Below, in pieces: positions 34,365-45,560 of a stretch of DNA of 56,464 nucleotides. How positions within the stretch are numbered: the stretch's first letter is position 1; the number at the start of each line of letters is the position of its first letter. The stretch comes from Gnetum montanum. Taxonomy: Eukaryota > Streptophyta > Gnetopsida > Gnetales > Gnetaceae. Both the position numbers and the translations under genes were made by a program. The stretch is from assembly GCA_015680685.1 (NCBI GenBank), contig MNCI01015933.1, positions 159,726 to 216,189 on the forward strand, written 5' to 3'. The notes below the pieces were generated by a model. The model searched no databases and was not told the origin of the DNA. It saw only the letters and a program-made list of their open reading frames with translations.

Positions 34365-35959
34365 CACTTCACAGTTGAATAAATTTTTGAACAGGTTCAA
34401 GCGGTGCTTGCTTGAACTTTATCAGGCTGTCAAGTGTTGCTTCAGGCTTCAAGTTGTACTTGAACCTGGTAATGAATTGGTGTAATAAATCTTCTAAAGA
34501 AGATATTGAGTTTCGGGGCAAAGCCTGATACCAGTCAAGTGCTCTCCTTATGAGGGACATGGGGAACACTCGCAAGATGGCATGTGGCCACGCCTGCAGT
34601 AACATGCATTCTAATCTGAACATTATAAGATGGGTGTTAGGATCTGTCTCCCCATTGTATTTAGTTAACGTGGGTAAGGAAACACCCTTAGGTAATGTTA
34701 GAGGTGGAACCGAAGAGCTGGTAGGGTCATCTTGATAGAAATCCACTATCTTAAGCTCTTCGTCAGTAGCTGTTTTGAGGTGCTTGACCTCGTCAGTTAG
34801 TTCTTGCATCAGTTTCTTGGCTTTAGCCCAGTCTTGGACATTAGGTGAGATGGCATATTGATTATGTGGTGTATGTAGTATACAAGTTAGATTGTTGTAT
34901 AGTGGACAGGAAAGTGGAAAGTTGAGTGGTTGGAGGTTGGGCTTGTGGAACATTCATGGTAGGTGCTGCTAAGGGTGGCATACTATAAGGGAAGGGTTGT
35001 TGTTGCTATTGTTGCTATACTTGAGGGATATTCATAGGTGGCATTGTAGGAGGTGGTACGTTGTAGTTAGGGGGTTGATGCGCTTGTGTACCAGTCCCAG
35101 CCCACTGTCCAATCATGATTTGTGAAGGAACACCCTGGACTTGTTGAGTGGAAGTGATGAAGGGTGTTCTTTGGGTTTGGATCTATGGTATATAGTGGAC
35201 GGATGTAGAAGTAGGTATCACATATGGCATCTCGATCACTCAGGATGGGAAGGTTGCTCCTACACTGGTTTGCAGGGGTTGTTGTTGGGGTTGTATTTGC
35301 AAGAGGTGGGATAATGTGGCAACGGGAGGAATAGTGGTGAGGGGTATATTGAGTTGGGTATCGGTCACTGGGGGAGTGGGAATAAGTGTGGATGCTTCTT
35401 GTTGAGGCACATGTGCTTGGGTAATTTTAAATGATTGGAGGGACGTAGTTTCCCCTGTGAATGGTTGAAACAATGGGTTCGTGTAAGTCTATGGGCTGAG
35501 GGTATGGTATGAATCTTCGTGTTCGGACTAAGCTGCAAAGTCATCCTCTTCTTCCAATTGAGGATTTACCATAGACTAGTCTAAAGACTGATTCCTGGCT
35601 AGGAGGAGCTGTGAGATAAGTTCAGAGTAGTGCTCTAGAAGAGGGATGATGTCATACGGGCAAGGGATGAACTTATGTCCTCCCCTATGAAACAGTTCAT
35701 ATTGTCTTTTAGCCTCCATTTCAGTTTGGTCCACTATTAGGCCGGCTTGGATTTTTACGCATATAAAATTATATTGTTCCTGTGTGATAACGTTGAATGA
35801 TGGATTCTTCCCTTGCAGTCTGAGAGATCGGCAGGGTCCTCCCCGAGGATTAACCTCGCCGTGGGCACCTATGGGTTGCATAGTGGGCATCGGCATCATC
35901 GCGGGGCCCACGGTATCCGGAATGGACTTGGTTGAAATGTTGGTATTTGTGGTATTCAT
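34365..35959 (-). pseudogene. gag: Outer gag, N-terminal half
   Basis: ATG at 35959 (MNTTNTNISTKSIPD). The conserved block SLRLQGKNPSFNVITQEQYN and RQYELFHRGG match the inner gag, here without any long G run. Pro/Gln/Thr-rich sequence follows, with stops and a frame change between about 35240 and 34953. The gag domain then reads YNGETDPNTHLIMF, ALDWYQALPRNSISSLEDLL and PLEPVQKFIQL; the following W codon is a stop. Reading continues at 16970 across the inner element, which splits the gag domain. Confidence 0.85.
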
Positions 35960-36126
35960 GGTAAAATGGTCCTAAACATAAGAAGTGTATGCAGACGAAA
36001 ATTTGGTTAAGTGTAAAAGTATGAACAGAGTGCTCGGCATACAACGTACAGGCACTGTTGTGAGTGTGAGGGGACTGATCACAGCGTGTGAGCTAAGCTC
36101 ACAGCGTGCAAACTATGACAGTCAGT

Positions 36127-36403
36127 GTATAGATAGAGTCCACAGCATGCAGGAACTGGGCGGCGTGTAGACAGAGTCCACAGTGTGCAGGAACTGGGCA
36201 GTGTGTAGACAGAGTCCATAGCATGCAGGAACTAGGCGGCATGTAGATAGAGTCCACAGCATGCAGGAACTGGGTGGCATGTAGACAGAGTCCACAGCGT
36301 GCAGGAATTGGGGGACGTGTAGACAGAGTCCACAGTGTGCAGGAATTGGACGACGTGTAGACAGAGTCCACAGCGTGCAGGAACTGGGCAACGTGTAGAC
36401 AGC
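36127..36403. repeat. 38-bp tandem repeat, about seven units, in the outer leader
   Basis: Unit GTAGACAGAGTCCACAGCGT followed by GCAGGAACTGGGCGGCGT, seven degenerate copies between PBS and gag ATG. It carries the CAGCGTGCA word found all over the outer element. The unit is not a multiple of three, so the open frames across it are not genes. Confidence 0.9.
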
Positions 36404-36508
36404 TGAGAATGCTACAGAACATGGAAACGTAAATGTGAGAAAATAGGGTAGTAGATCAGAAGCACAGGGGGTGGGAGTATGAGATTAGATTAGATTTAAG
36501 CAGTTTCC
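36404..36508. other. Leader remainder (outer)
   Basis: Untranslated leader between the 38-bp repeats and the PBS; no feature seen. Confidence 0.5.
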
Positions 36509-36527
36509 GGCCCTCCTTCTAGCGCCA
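36509..36527 (-). promoter_or_regulatory. Primer-binding site of the outer element
   Basis: Minus strand TGGCGCTAGAAGGAGGGCC, identical to the inner PBS, five bases from the LTR end at 36533. It fixes the element's orientation. Confidence 0.85.
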
Positions 36528-36532
36528 TTTTC

Positions 36533-37568
36533 TATACTGTCTGAAATTGTCCGTGCAAGGCTGGAATGGGATGAGCACCGCATGATTTATAGATGAGCAC
36601 AGAAGACCCTACCTTCGCTTGAGGGTGAGCTGGGACGAATGAAGGTAGAGTACCTTGGGTGGTCCGCACGCGGATCAAACAAGGATTTCCCCAATGTATG
36701 CCAATATGTAATACGTTGGGTTATGTGTAAACATTGTGATTAATGTAAATACAAAGTGTAAATTTGCATTAACTTAACAAAAGAAGTAAACTAGAATAAA
36801 CGAAAACTGTGACAAATTTCAAGCAGAAACAAAGTAACTTTGTTGCCAGATGAGAATTATAGTGCATCGGTCCAGATGCAGTCGTAGATTTGACACGAGG
36901 TGGATGAAAGGCCCTGGTGGATGCTGGAAGATGATGGTGTGCTGGTTCAAACTACAAGCACAGCGTGAAGGCTGTATGCTTAGCGTGCAGGGTCGAAGTC
37001 CAGCATATGAGGGTTCTTGCTCTGACTTGCTTCATGTTTTCCCAGGTTCCAATTTTTTTTTGTGTTTGTCTCAAAATTTCCAACCTCGATCTAGTGAAAA
37101 GTTGGGGTTTTTATGAGATTTTTTGAGCGCTGGATTCAGATCTGGAAAGGTATGAGTGGTCGTGGATGAGTGAATTTCGGGTCGGGTGACAGGTGGCTGC
37201 GTGCCGAAGTACAAAGAATATTACAACTATGCGACGTGCTGCATGCCAACGTGTGCCGCTGCATGCCAGCGTGTACACACTGGGTGTGTGAACTTAGTGT
37301 ATAGATTTGACTAAAACAAAAGAATTCATTTACAAACTACTATTACAACAGGAAGTATCTAATTCGGCCCTCTGATTTGGGCTCGGATGTTACGAGAATG
37401 CTGCTTGTAGATATTCAGCTCAGTTGGACTTGATCTAACATGGTTCTGAAAAGTTCCACCGATATATGCTATGTTGCACGCTGGATGGTACACATCGGGC
37501 ATACATGCTGGGTGTACACGCTGGGCGTATACGCAGGGCGTGTAGGATGTACATGCTCAGCGTGTGAA
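36533..37568 (-). repeat. Truncated 5' LTR of the outer element
   Basis: Matches the first ~1,035 bases of 2661-4495 (TATACTGTCTG against TGTACTGTCTG; the terminal TG is mutated). Similarity stops at 37568, where B1 ORFX sequence begins. The outer ~0.8 kb, with most of U3, is gone, so this copy has lost its promoter end. Confidence 0.85.
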
Positions 37569-38698
37569 GATGGCTCATTGCAGGGTGATAGACTGAAGGG
37601 TCTTCCCCTCCACTAGTTCCTACTGATCACTCTTGTTGCCTCAAGAGCGATTGTCAGATCTTGCGTATGTGTTTTGCGATTGTCTACGAGCTTGACCTTG
37701 TTGCTTGCGTAGGCGATGAAGGTGGTTGTTGCTCTTTCTTGAGTTGTGTTGTGGCTAAAGTTTTGTCCTTCATCATCTCCCACCACGAGGCAATTGGGAT
37801 GTGATGAAGTGTATCATTGGCATATCATGCTATCCTTGCCCATTTGCACAATTTTTTGATTAGGCAGGAAAAGGGTAGAGCTCGCCTTCCATGTTGATTT
37901 TCAACAAATCTCTTCTCAATCTCCAGGAAAAGAAATTATGGAAGGTTGATGGGGAACTTTCCGCTTAGAGCAACACATGCATGAGTAAAGAAGGCAGTGA
38001 TCTTGCTGGGTATTCTCATTGGATTCAAGTGGTAAGACACGATTTTTGAATAAACCCTCTTTGTGGTGGTTAGGGTGCCAAAATCCTTGCATTCTACCCC
38101 ATAGCACTAACTAATCCACTCCCCTTACCTTGGGATCTACTTGTTTGGGGATCTCTACCATGTCAGCTCCAGTCTCTTGTAACCCTAGAGCTTGTGCAAT
38201 TGCTTCGGTAGAGTAAGAGTCATGAATGTCTTTGATTCTTACTCTAGACCCTAGTTGCCGATTCGTCCAAAAGAGGTAAGTTTCTTCTAGGTACCATTCA
38301 TCATTGGAGGTGATGATTGGCCACATAGGAGAATTTTGCAATTGGATTTTGACTTCCTCTAGTGCATTCTCTAGAAATGATCCAAAGGTTAACTCCTGAA
38401 GAACCGTTCGTTGTAGCTCCCTCGGCTTGATAGCATCAATACAAGCTTGGGTCAAGGTGACCTCAAGCTGTGGCACTATCACAGGAGTCTTGTTCCTTTA
38501 CAATTGTTCACCAGAGATGTCCATTTTAGGAATCTGATGAACAAATTCCACGTCAGGTTTTTCGTGGAGGGGGCCAATTGTGTGTGAGCCCTCCACATGC
38601 TTTGGAGGTTGCATGCCTCATCCTCTTTCCATTCTAGGTTTCTTGTCCCTTGGTTGGGATGGTCCTTCTCCCCTTTGATGCCTCGGTTTGGGTGTCAT
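37569..38698 (-). pseudogene. ORFX of B1, N-terminal half
   Basis: ATG at 38698 opens a basic, Pro-rich start (MTPKPRHQRGEGPSQPRDKK). Then come RELQRTVLQELTFGSFLENA, a WTNRQLGSRVRIKDIH segment and AIAQALGLQETGADMVEIPK, followed in a shifted frame by HACVALSGKFPINLP and LPFSCLIKKLCKW. The same blocks occur on the + strand at 45561-46450. The FPxLIxxLC word recalls the family annotated as putative plant transposon protein domain; this is from memory and unverified. Breaks: several stops and at least one frameshift near 38100. The C-terminal remainder is at 2660-1986. Confidence 0.6.
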
Positions 38699-39991
38699 TT
38701 GCAGTCACAGCATAACCATGAATTAAAAGGTGTACAAGTTGCTCAAAATGGCGATCATACACCTTCTCATTTTGACCAAGCTATGACAATGGCATGTGCA
38801 TCCTATTAGGTTCTTCAGAGTATAGTTGTGGGGTTAGAAAAAATAATAAGATATGAGTTGCAATTTATAGTGTTGTTTTTTTTCTTATTTGTTCCTTAAG
38901 AGGTGTTAAGTCTTTGATAATTAGACCTCACCCCCCCAGGATGAAGAGCATACCTCCAGTTGCAAAAGGGTTGAAAGAATGGTTAGATTGGGACACGCGG
39001 TGGAAACGTTTTATGCTCGAAAAGAATTGTTGGCATAGAAAAATGAAAAAAGTCCCTTAGCTATGTGTATAAATGGACAAAGTTCAAAGGTGCAACATGG
39101 GTATATATAGGATTTTTTCCATGCATTGATGGGGCCACATAAAAGAGGCTACGTAAATGTAGGTGGATGCGTATACGGGGCCTAGTTGATGCAGTTGTGC
39201 TTTGAATGTTGACCTGCGTTAACCATTTAAGAAAAAGTCCAAAGGTGTGAATTGGAGCACAATCATGTTGGTAATTCGAAGTTGTAGAGACCAGAGAACA
39301 ATATGTGTGAAAAGGGAAGGAAGATTTTAACTAGAAAAAGAGTCAAAGGTAGGAGAATGTCATAAGATGGAACTTTGTAGGTGAAGAGCTATGCAATGGT
39401 TAGCACAGAAATGATCAACCAACCATATCAAGGGGATAGGAGATTAACAAAAAGAATCAAAAGATATGCAAGTGGGTCCTCGCCATAGCAGGCAGTAGCC
39501 TTAGTAGCCCTTGCATATTGTCAACATAGAAGTCCATGGGCCCCATAGTTAATTAATGGTGACCACAAGTTAATACCCAAATCCATGAGAACTAGCCAAA
39601 GAATTAGAAGTTCTAGTAGAGCACGATAGACATGCAAGACATATAACTGGCAATGAGGTGAATAATGGGAAGCAAATGATGAAGAGAAGAGAAAGTGAGA
39701 TGGAATTCCTAATGTTGGTCACATGAAATCCCTTGTGAAGTGTGTAATTAAGTGACCCGGGAGGATCCATCCTTAGTCTAGACCCAAAACCAACCACGGT
39801 TAGTGACATCGCATCAACATTCAAAGACTAGTCCATCCCCTTGGGCACAAGAATGCTCCCACAAACAACCACCACTCCAACATAAGTGAGTGAGAGGAAG
39901 TGAAGGCTAAGTTAGAGGGGACAAAGAAAGTCCCATAACTAGTGCTAGTAGCCTGGTAGAGGTGGTCTAAGGGGTGTGCTAGTAGCTCTCA
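38699..39991 (-). promoter_or_regulatory. Promoter-like region and 5' UTR of ORFX in B1
   Basis: Homologous in inverted orientation to 44215-45560. Both contain ATCCTATATATA (here minus 39109-39102) and end in GTGACYGCARATGACACC at the ORFX start. A donor-like CTGGAG|GTATGC lies downstream of TATA, and an acceptor-like GCAG abuts the ATG in the + copy (GCAA here), suggesting a 5' UTR intron. An alternative reading is an LTR of an unknown element. Confidence 0.45.
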
Positions 39992-41905
39992 TAGCATTGC
40001 ATTGCTGTGGTTGAGTGGGGAGTTCTCCTTGCATCGCTGGAGTAGGTGGTAATGGAGCTATTAGTGTGAGAGTTGCGGATGGATTTGGAGGGTGGTATGT
40101 CTATGGGTTATCTCCCCTAGGAGAAGGAGTCCTATAATAATCCTAAGTTTGATAGTGATGTTGTGGTGTCACGTGACCAAAAGAGTCATGTGGAAAATTT
40201 TTGTATGGTTAAGGTTTTTCGGTCCACCACTGCATCCAGTGGTGATTCTTCCTCCTCTTCACAAAATTAGACTTCCTTCTTTTGGATGTAATGGTCTCGA
40301 TTATACTCTTCTGCACACTCTTTTTTCCTTAACTCCTCCTCTTCTTTAGCCATCTACTGAATTACGCATTGCAGTTGATGGACCCTTAATTTAGATAGCT
40401 ATCCCTAAGCGTAAATGCCTAGGGTCTTTCTTCTTTCATAGTGAAGCCCATCTATGATATGGCGGAGTTGTTCCTGCTGAGAGTAGCCATGACCAGGGCA
40501 TTAATGTAACAATGAGTAATATCTGCCCATAGCTACATCCAAGGGTTCATGACCACCCTGTTTCCACCCTTGGATCTACCTTCTCAGATTAGCCACTCTA
40601 GAGTAGGTTTGGTACTTATCATTGAAAATTTCCAGCATCGTACTCCATCTCCTAATTGATTTCAACTCCAAAGACCAGTACCAACTTTTTGCTTCCTTAA
40701 TGAGTGTTTGGGGGAATAGCTTGAGTATTTGCCAATCATTGTATATGTTTTGCAGGGTGCAAGCATCATGGAATGCTTGCAAGTAAGTGTGTGGATCACA
40801 ATTATATCCTCCTTCAAATTTGGGGATACTGTTCATGTCAAGGTGCTTGATCCGACTATCTTTCAAGTGCCTACTAGGTATTTGAACTACCTTGGCTATG
40901 TTAAGCATGCTTCAAGTAGCAAGCAGTGGTTCATCCAAGTCATAGTCTTGTTGTTGGCCATGACATTTGTGATGATTTCGGCTGCCTCTCCTTTCTTGAC
41001 GGTGAGAGTCGTGTGATTGGTCACACTTTTCCTCACATCGTCCTCATCGGTCCTTGTGATCCCATTGGTCTTTTTGAATGCCATCATCCCAATCCTTCCT
41101 ACTATGGTTGCAATCAGAGTCAAAACTTGGTGAAGACAAGGTGGAATGAGAAGATGGAGAAGAGGGAGGAAAATTGCCACTGCCCCCATGTCAATCTCCT
41201 CCTCTACTCTGATGACGACCCCTATCTTCATGTTCATCTTTCCCTTTGCCATGATCTTTTTTGCATGATCCCTCATCATCTTGGTGCTCCCAGTCACTTT
41301 ATTGTTTACTTTGGATGATGGACTGGATGATTTGATGCATTGGAGGAGGTTTAGCTGAATGGGAATTGTGAAAAATAGGTTCCTCATCGTCATGCGGGTC
41401 CTATAAGAACAAAGGATTATTGAACTGTTTCCCTTTTAAGTGTTCATGGCATTTTGCCTATTGCTGATCCCACACATGTTGTGCCTTAGTTGGATGATAA
41501 TCTTAGTAGTCATGATCCTCCATTATGTATTCCACACTATGGTCTTGAATGCCCGGTCTGGTAAGATTTTTAAGTAGCATTCTAGGAACCGATTGATCAG
41601 GAGGTAATATGATGTTACCCTTCATGTCTTGTCATTGCAGGTGCTCATCTTGATGTAGGATAAAGGTGAAATTGGGGATATACTCATTTGGATGTGCGTA
41701 TACCACTTGACACTCCTATGGCATCGGTGGGTTGGATCCGTCTCACCTATGAGAAGAAGACATTTTTGATGTTAGATAACAACTTAACTGGTGTGCCTTA
41801 TTCTTTTACTTAACCGCCTAGCATGCATAGATTTCACTATCCTAGGTTCATTCCAACAAAGTGAGTGATGATCTTGCTAAGACTTGATAGCACATGTATG
41901 ACTAA
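39992..41905 (-). pseudogene. gag: gag of B1 (Athila-like)
   Basis: Minus-strand gag in several broken frames. The clearest block is 40908-40576: SIPKFEGGYNCDPHTYLQAF, DWQILKLFPQTLIKEAKSWY, SIRRWSTMLEIFNDKY. This is the retrotransposon gag pattern of Athila-type elements. The N-terminal part (41393-40896) is low-complexity and basic. B3 carries the same block at 49590-49270. After gag the sequence passes straight into the ORFX promoter region; no protease, RT or integrase is present. Confidence 0.7.
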
Positions 41906-41906
41906 T

Positions 41907-41926
41907 GGTCCCTAGCAATGGCTCCA
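41907..41926 (-). promoter_or_regulatory. Primer-binding site of B1
   Basis: Minus strand TGGAGCCATTGCTAGGGACC beside the LTR edge at 41928. With the B3 version it looks like a deaminated form of the tRNA-Asp-type site TGGCGCCGTTGCCGGGGA used by Athila elements; the tRNA identity is inference. Confidence 0.6.
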
Positions 41927-41927
41927 A

Positions 41928-42824
41928 TGATGAGCGGCGAGGTATCCCTACGTCCAACCATACGAATCACGGGCGCTCACGCATGACTCGGTCATATTCC
42001 ATATACTAAAAGCACTTGAATACACTAGACTCTAGCTAGAAAAACCTTAGTCAAAATGGTCGTTGTCTTCCCAACCTCACTTGTGATATTCTAAAGCAAT
42101 GGTTAAGTGAGATTGAGGAAAATGATTTTTATTGGTTCTCTTTTTTTTTATCTTTTAAAGTATAATTCTTTAATTGTAGAAAATGGAAAGTTGTGTAAAT
42201 TACAATTGTTCTACTCTATCATTTAACTCTCCCTAGCATAAGCAACCGATCCCATCTTCCGTGCACATCCTGAGCATACCCTAACCACTGCTAGGTTACT
42301 AGACGTTAAGCGTCATCAGGTTACCAAGTGTTTGATATATGTTCGAGATGGTCATGCTTATGGTTCTCATAAATATGAAAGGACAATAATAGTAAGGTTA
42401 TAATAATAAAATCTTCTGAAATTGGTAAAGTGTTGAAATATTAAACTATTAAAATGCTTAAGTGGTTAAATCCAATTGCTGCAAGGAATGCTGAAAAAGC
42501 TCATCTTTATTGCCGGTCACACTAATGGGCTTAGGTACATTAGTGTTCGAATAAAGAACCGTACACCTTTCTCACACCTACTGTGGGCACTTGGAAAATA
42601 TTTTAACTCTCACGAGAACAAACTGCAAGAGTTTGGCTACAACTACTCCAAAGGATGCCATAAATGCTATGGGTGCATGCATATTTATAGCAAGAGACAG
42701 ACTCTGCATTAACGGGGTCACGTTAACGCATGGATGGATACATCGACGGGGTCACATCAACATGGTCATGTCAACAAGGCTCTGTTAATGTGGCCCAGTG
42801 ATGTATCAATTGAACAATTTATTA
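41928..42824 (-). repeat. B1 5' LTR (B-family LTR copy 2)
   Basis: 897 bp, TGATGAGCGGCG start on the + strand, minus-strand TATAAATA at 42689-42682. Its + strand end reads TTA rather than CA. GGTTC follows as target duplication. The PBS at its left edge marks it as a 5' LTR. Confidence 0.8.
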
Positions 42825-43540
42825 GGTTCCATCACACCCATGTTAAATAGATAGGCATATATAATCATTGTTGTTGATTACTGCACAAAATGGGTTTGGG
42901 GTGCCACGTGCACTAATTTTTGATAATGGAACCCATTTTACAAGTGCTACTTTTTACAAGCTTATGCAACACTCAGGGGTTGAACATAAATTAACAACAC
43001 CCTATCATCCCCAAGCCAATGGTTAAGTAGAAGTTACCAATAGGGAGATTACGAAGATCCTAATGAGAACTATTAGCAAATATAGGAGAGACTAGATTAC
43101 AAAATTAAATGATTCCTTCTAGGCATATCACTCAACATGGAAACTTCCTATAGGCTACTCTCCCTATGATCTAGTGTATGGAAAATTACCAACTCTACCT
43201 ATCTAATTAGCCTGTGACTTGGACCTTGACCTGAGCTTAGCACAAAAAGAAAGATTAATCAATCTAAATATGCTAGATAAAAATAGATTAGTGGTATTTT
43301 CCTTGAATGAAGTGCATAAGGCATTCAATAAACAGTGACATGACCTAAGGATCAAAAGGGTCAAACTTCAACTTGGAGATAAGGTCCTCTACTAGAACCC
43401 CACACATGTTCCTGAAAAAACCAAATTCTAAACATTATGGGAGGGGCCTTATATAATTGATGAAACCTTTTCTTTTGGGATCATGATCATATACAAACCT
43501 AAAAGCCCAAACAAGAAGTAGTTGATAAACATCCAATAGA
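42825..43540 (+). pseudogene. pol: C1 pol, integrase core and C-terminus
   Basis: Continues the integrase interrupted at 1048: VVVDYCTKWVWG, FDNGTHFTS (second D), TTPYHPQANG then TAA with VEVTNREITKI (E), the STWKLPIGYSPYDLVYGK block and LWEGPYIIDE near the end. Many stops. The flanks of B1 join in frame when one target copy is discounted, which confirms the nesting. Confidence 0.85.
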
Positions 43541-44214
43541 TAAAGCCTTTCCATGAGCCTAAGCAAGCTAGTGCAACAAATGCCTCAATAGATGGACAAC
43601 CACTCTCAATTTTTTCAATCTCCTCTTTCCAACTTAGTCATGGCGGAGATGGCCATCCATGCTAATCATATACATGGCTCCTCAGCTTTTCTATTTTTTG
43701 TTTTACACATTTTTGTTTTTTTGCAAATTGCTTATTTTACACCTTTTTGATTTTAAAATGTTTTTCTATTTTACATCATTTTTTGTTTTACACCATTGTT
43801 AGTACATTTAAATGTTTCTTAAATATTTTACTTTATTTTAGGGTAATTTTCTAATTTCTATTAATAAACATGCTTTGTGCCAATAGGACAGTGATGTTGT
43901 AGTTGTTGCTAATGGTGGTTTATGCTAAATGCTTTGTTTGCTAATGTTTGGTTTCTATTTTTAAATTTTTGTATCGATGGCTAAGGCATGGTTTCCTTTT
44001 TATGGAATAGGCAATGAGTCCATGACATCCACCAATCCACAAAAATCTATGGTTTTCCTTATTTTGGGAACATGAAATCCCTTTCATTAAATAAAACTTT
44101 AATAAATTTGTGACCTTGGTGGTTTCCAAAATTAGGAAGAATTCAAAGGTTTGCATAGGGTGTGACTTCAAGGGGACCCANATATATATATAATATGAAA
44201 AAAATGGAAAAAAT
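43541..44214. other. T-rich noncoding region after C1 integrase
   Basis: Long TTTT-rich stretch (43680-43860). AAGGGGACCCA (44170-44180) looks like a polypurine tract, followed by an N at 44181 and an (AT)n run. If that tract is real, the next region could be the C1 3' LTR. Confidence 0.45.
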
Positions 44215-45560
44215 GGTGAGAATTCAAAGGATGCCCCTTAGACAAATAAATACGCTACAAGCACTAGTTATGGGACTAGAAAGACATGTTACCCATGCCT
44301 GAAGGTCCCCTCTAACTAAAACCCTATCTTACTTCCTGCTTCTCTTTTCTTCTCTTTAAGGAATGGTGGTTATTCTGTGGGAGCACTCTTGTATCTTAAG
44401 AGGATGGATTGGTCTTGAAGTGGTGATGCAAAGTCACTAAAACTGGTTAGTTTTGGTTTGGACTAAGGATGGATCTTCTTAGGTCATTTAAACACAAATC
44501 CACAAGGGACTTCTTATGACCTTAATTTGGAACTCCATTCCACCTTTTCCATCATCCATTCATGCTACCCATAACTCACCTCATTACCAAAATTGATGTT
44601 CTTGTTTGGTGTCTTTGTTTGACATACTTGAATTCTTTGGTAGAATCTTCTGGGTTTTGGTCCTTATCTTTCATAAACCATTAATCACCTATGAGGCCCA
44701 CAGACTCCTTGGGTTGAGGTTATGTAAGGGAAAATAGGGCATGTGCATGCTATGGGAAGGATCCATTTGCATATCTCTTGGTCTAATTCATTAAGCACCT
44801 AATACTTAGGCATTATTACAATTATAATCTTTCATGCACCCATATTTTGCATTTGACTACATGCTCCTTTAAGTATTTTCTTCAATTTACACATTCTCCA
44901 TAAAATTTTTGAATTCTTGAGCTTTTAAAGATCCTCTTTAATGATTTCATCATATTCTTGGCTTTTTTGGGACTCCATAGATCCTAAATTCATTCAAAAA
45001 TTTTGTTGTATTTTTTGAAATACTACAATTTAAAAATTTTATTTACAGACCTTGTAAATAAGGCCCTGTCAATGGAGCCCATGAGTATATGTGGCCTCAT
45101 TGACGCAGTGCAAAAATCCTATATATATGCATGGCCCCCTTCGAAATTTTCACATTTTCTCTTAAACATCCAAGGAGTTTTTGTAGTTTTTAGAGCCCAT
45201 AACTTCCTAACCATTTGTTTGAATCACTTTGTTCTTCAACCCTATAGCTCCTGGAGATAAGCTCTTAGTTATGAGGGCCATAAACTTGCTATTTTTGACA
45301 AATTTTTTTTTGACATTTTTGTAACTCCCACAAAGGTTTAACTAAGGAATCAACATTAAAACACCAAATTATGAGAGTTAAACCTTTCCAATAAGCTTAG
45401 GTGACACTTATAATAAAAATTAATTAATAAAATAATTATAAAATAATCAATTTTCCATGGTCTAATCATAGCCAAATGTAACTAATTAATGAGATAAGGT
45501 ATCCAAATATTCTAAGTTACAGATTATATCTACTAATCCATGAGTGTGTTGTGACCGCAG
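44215..45560 (+). promoter_or_regulatory. Promoter-like region and 5' UTR of ORFX in C1 (or C1 LTR)
   Basis: Inverted homologue of 39991-38699, starting at the shared CCCCTTAGAC / CACTAGTTATGGGAC words. TATA run TATATATAT at 45120-45128. The 3' end GTGACCGCAG|ATGACACC fits a splice acceptor placed at the ORFX start. Confidence 0.45.

Larger units (their letters stand above)
2661..37568 (-). mobile_element. Outer Tat-like (dual RNase H) Ty3/gypsy element, truncated at its 5' LTR
   Basis: Minus-strand element read right to left: partial 5' LTR (37568-36533), PBS, 38-bp leader repeats, gag (35959-34365, continuing at 16970), protease, TTAAACT motifs, the antisense spliced gene (9751-13649, + strand), pol (9000-5524), motif array and 3' LTR (4495-2661). 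Without the inner insertion it is about 17.5 kb. The LTRs differ by roughly 10% by eye, so it is older than the inner element. The archaeal-type RNase H after the normal one places it in the Tat lineage. It is inserted in ORFX of B1. Confidence 0.85.
1049..42824 (-). mobile_element. B1: non-autonomous Athila-like LTR element (gag + ORFX, no pol), itself split by the Tat-like pair
   Basis: Minus-strand element with a 3' LTR at 1049-1970 and a 5' LTR at 41928-42824. A PBS abuts the 5' LTR and a PPT abuts the 3' LTR. Flanking target copies are GGTTT (1044-1048) and GGTTC (42825-42829), and the host integrase reading continues across the two flanks, which supports one insertion. The internal part holds gag (about 41800-40570), a promoter-like stretch and ORFX, but no RT or integrase. 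The internal part is interrupted at 2660/37568 by the outer Tat-like element, with loss of about 1.2 kb. Confidence 0.8.

Noticed and set aside
36099-36422. Minus-strand 107-aa and 89-aa frames with repeated Cys/Leu-rich units
   Set aside because: They are translations of the 38-bp tandem repeat, whose period is not a multiple of three.
38699-39991. Solo LTR of family C inserted in B1
   Set aside because: Same stretch precedes ORFX in both C1 and B1, with ORFX-start words at the same end and no target duplication; a promoter/5' UTR fits better, though not proven.
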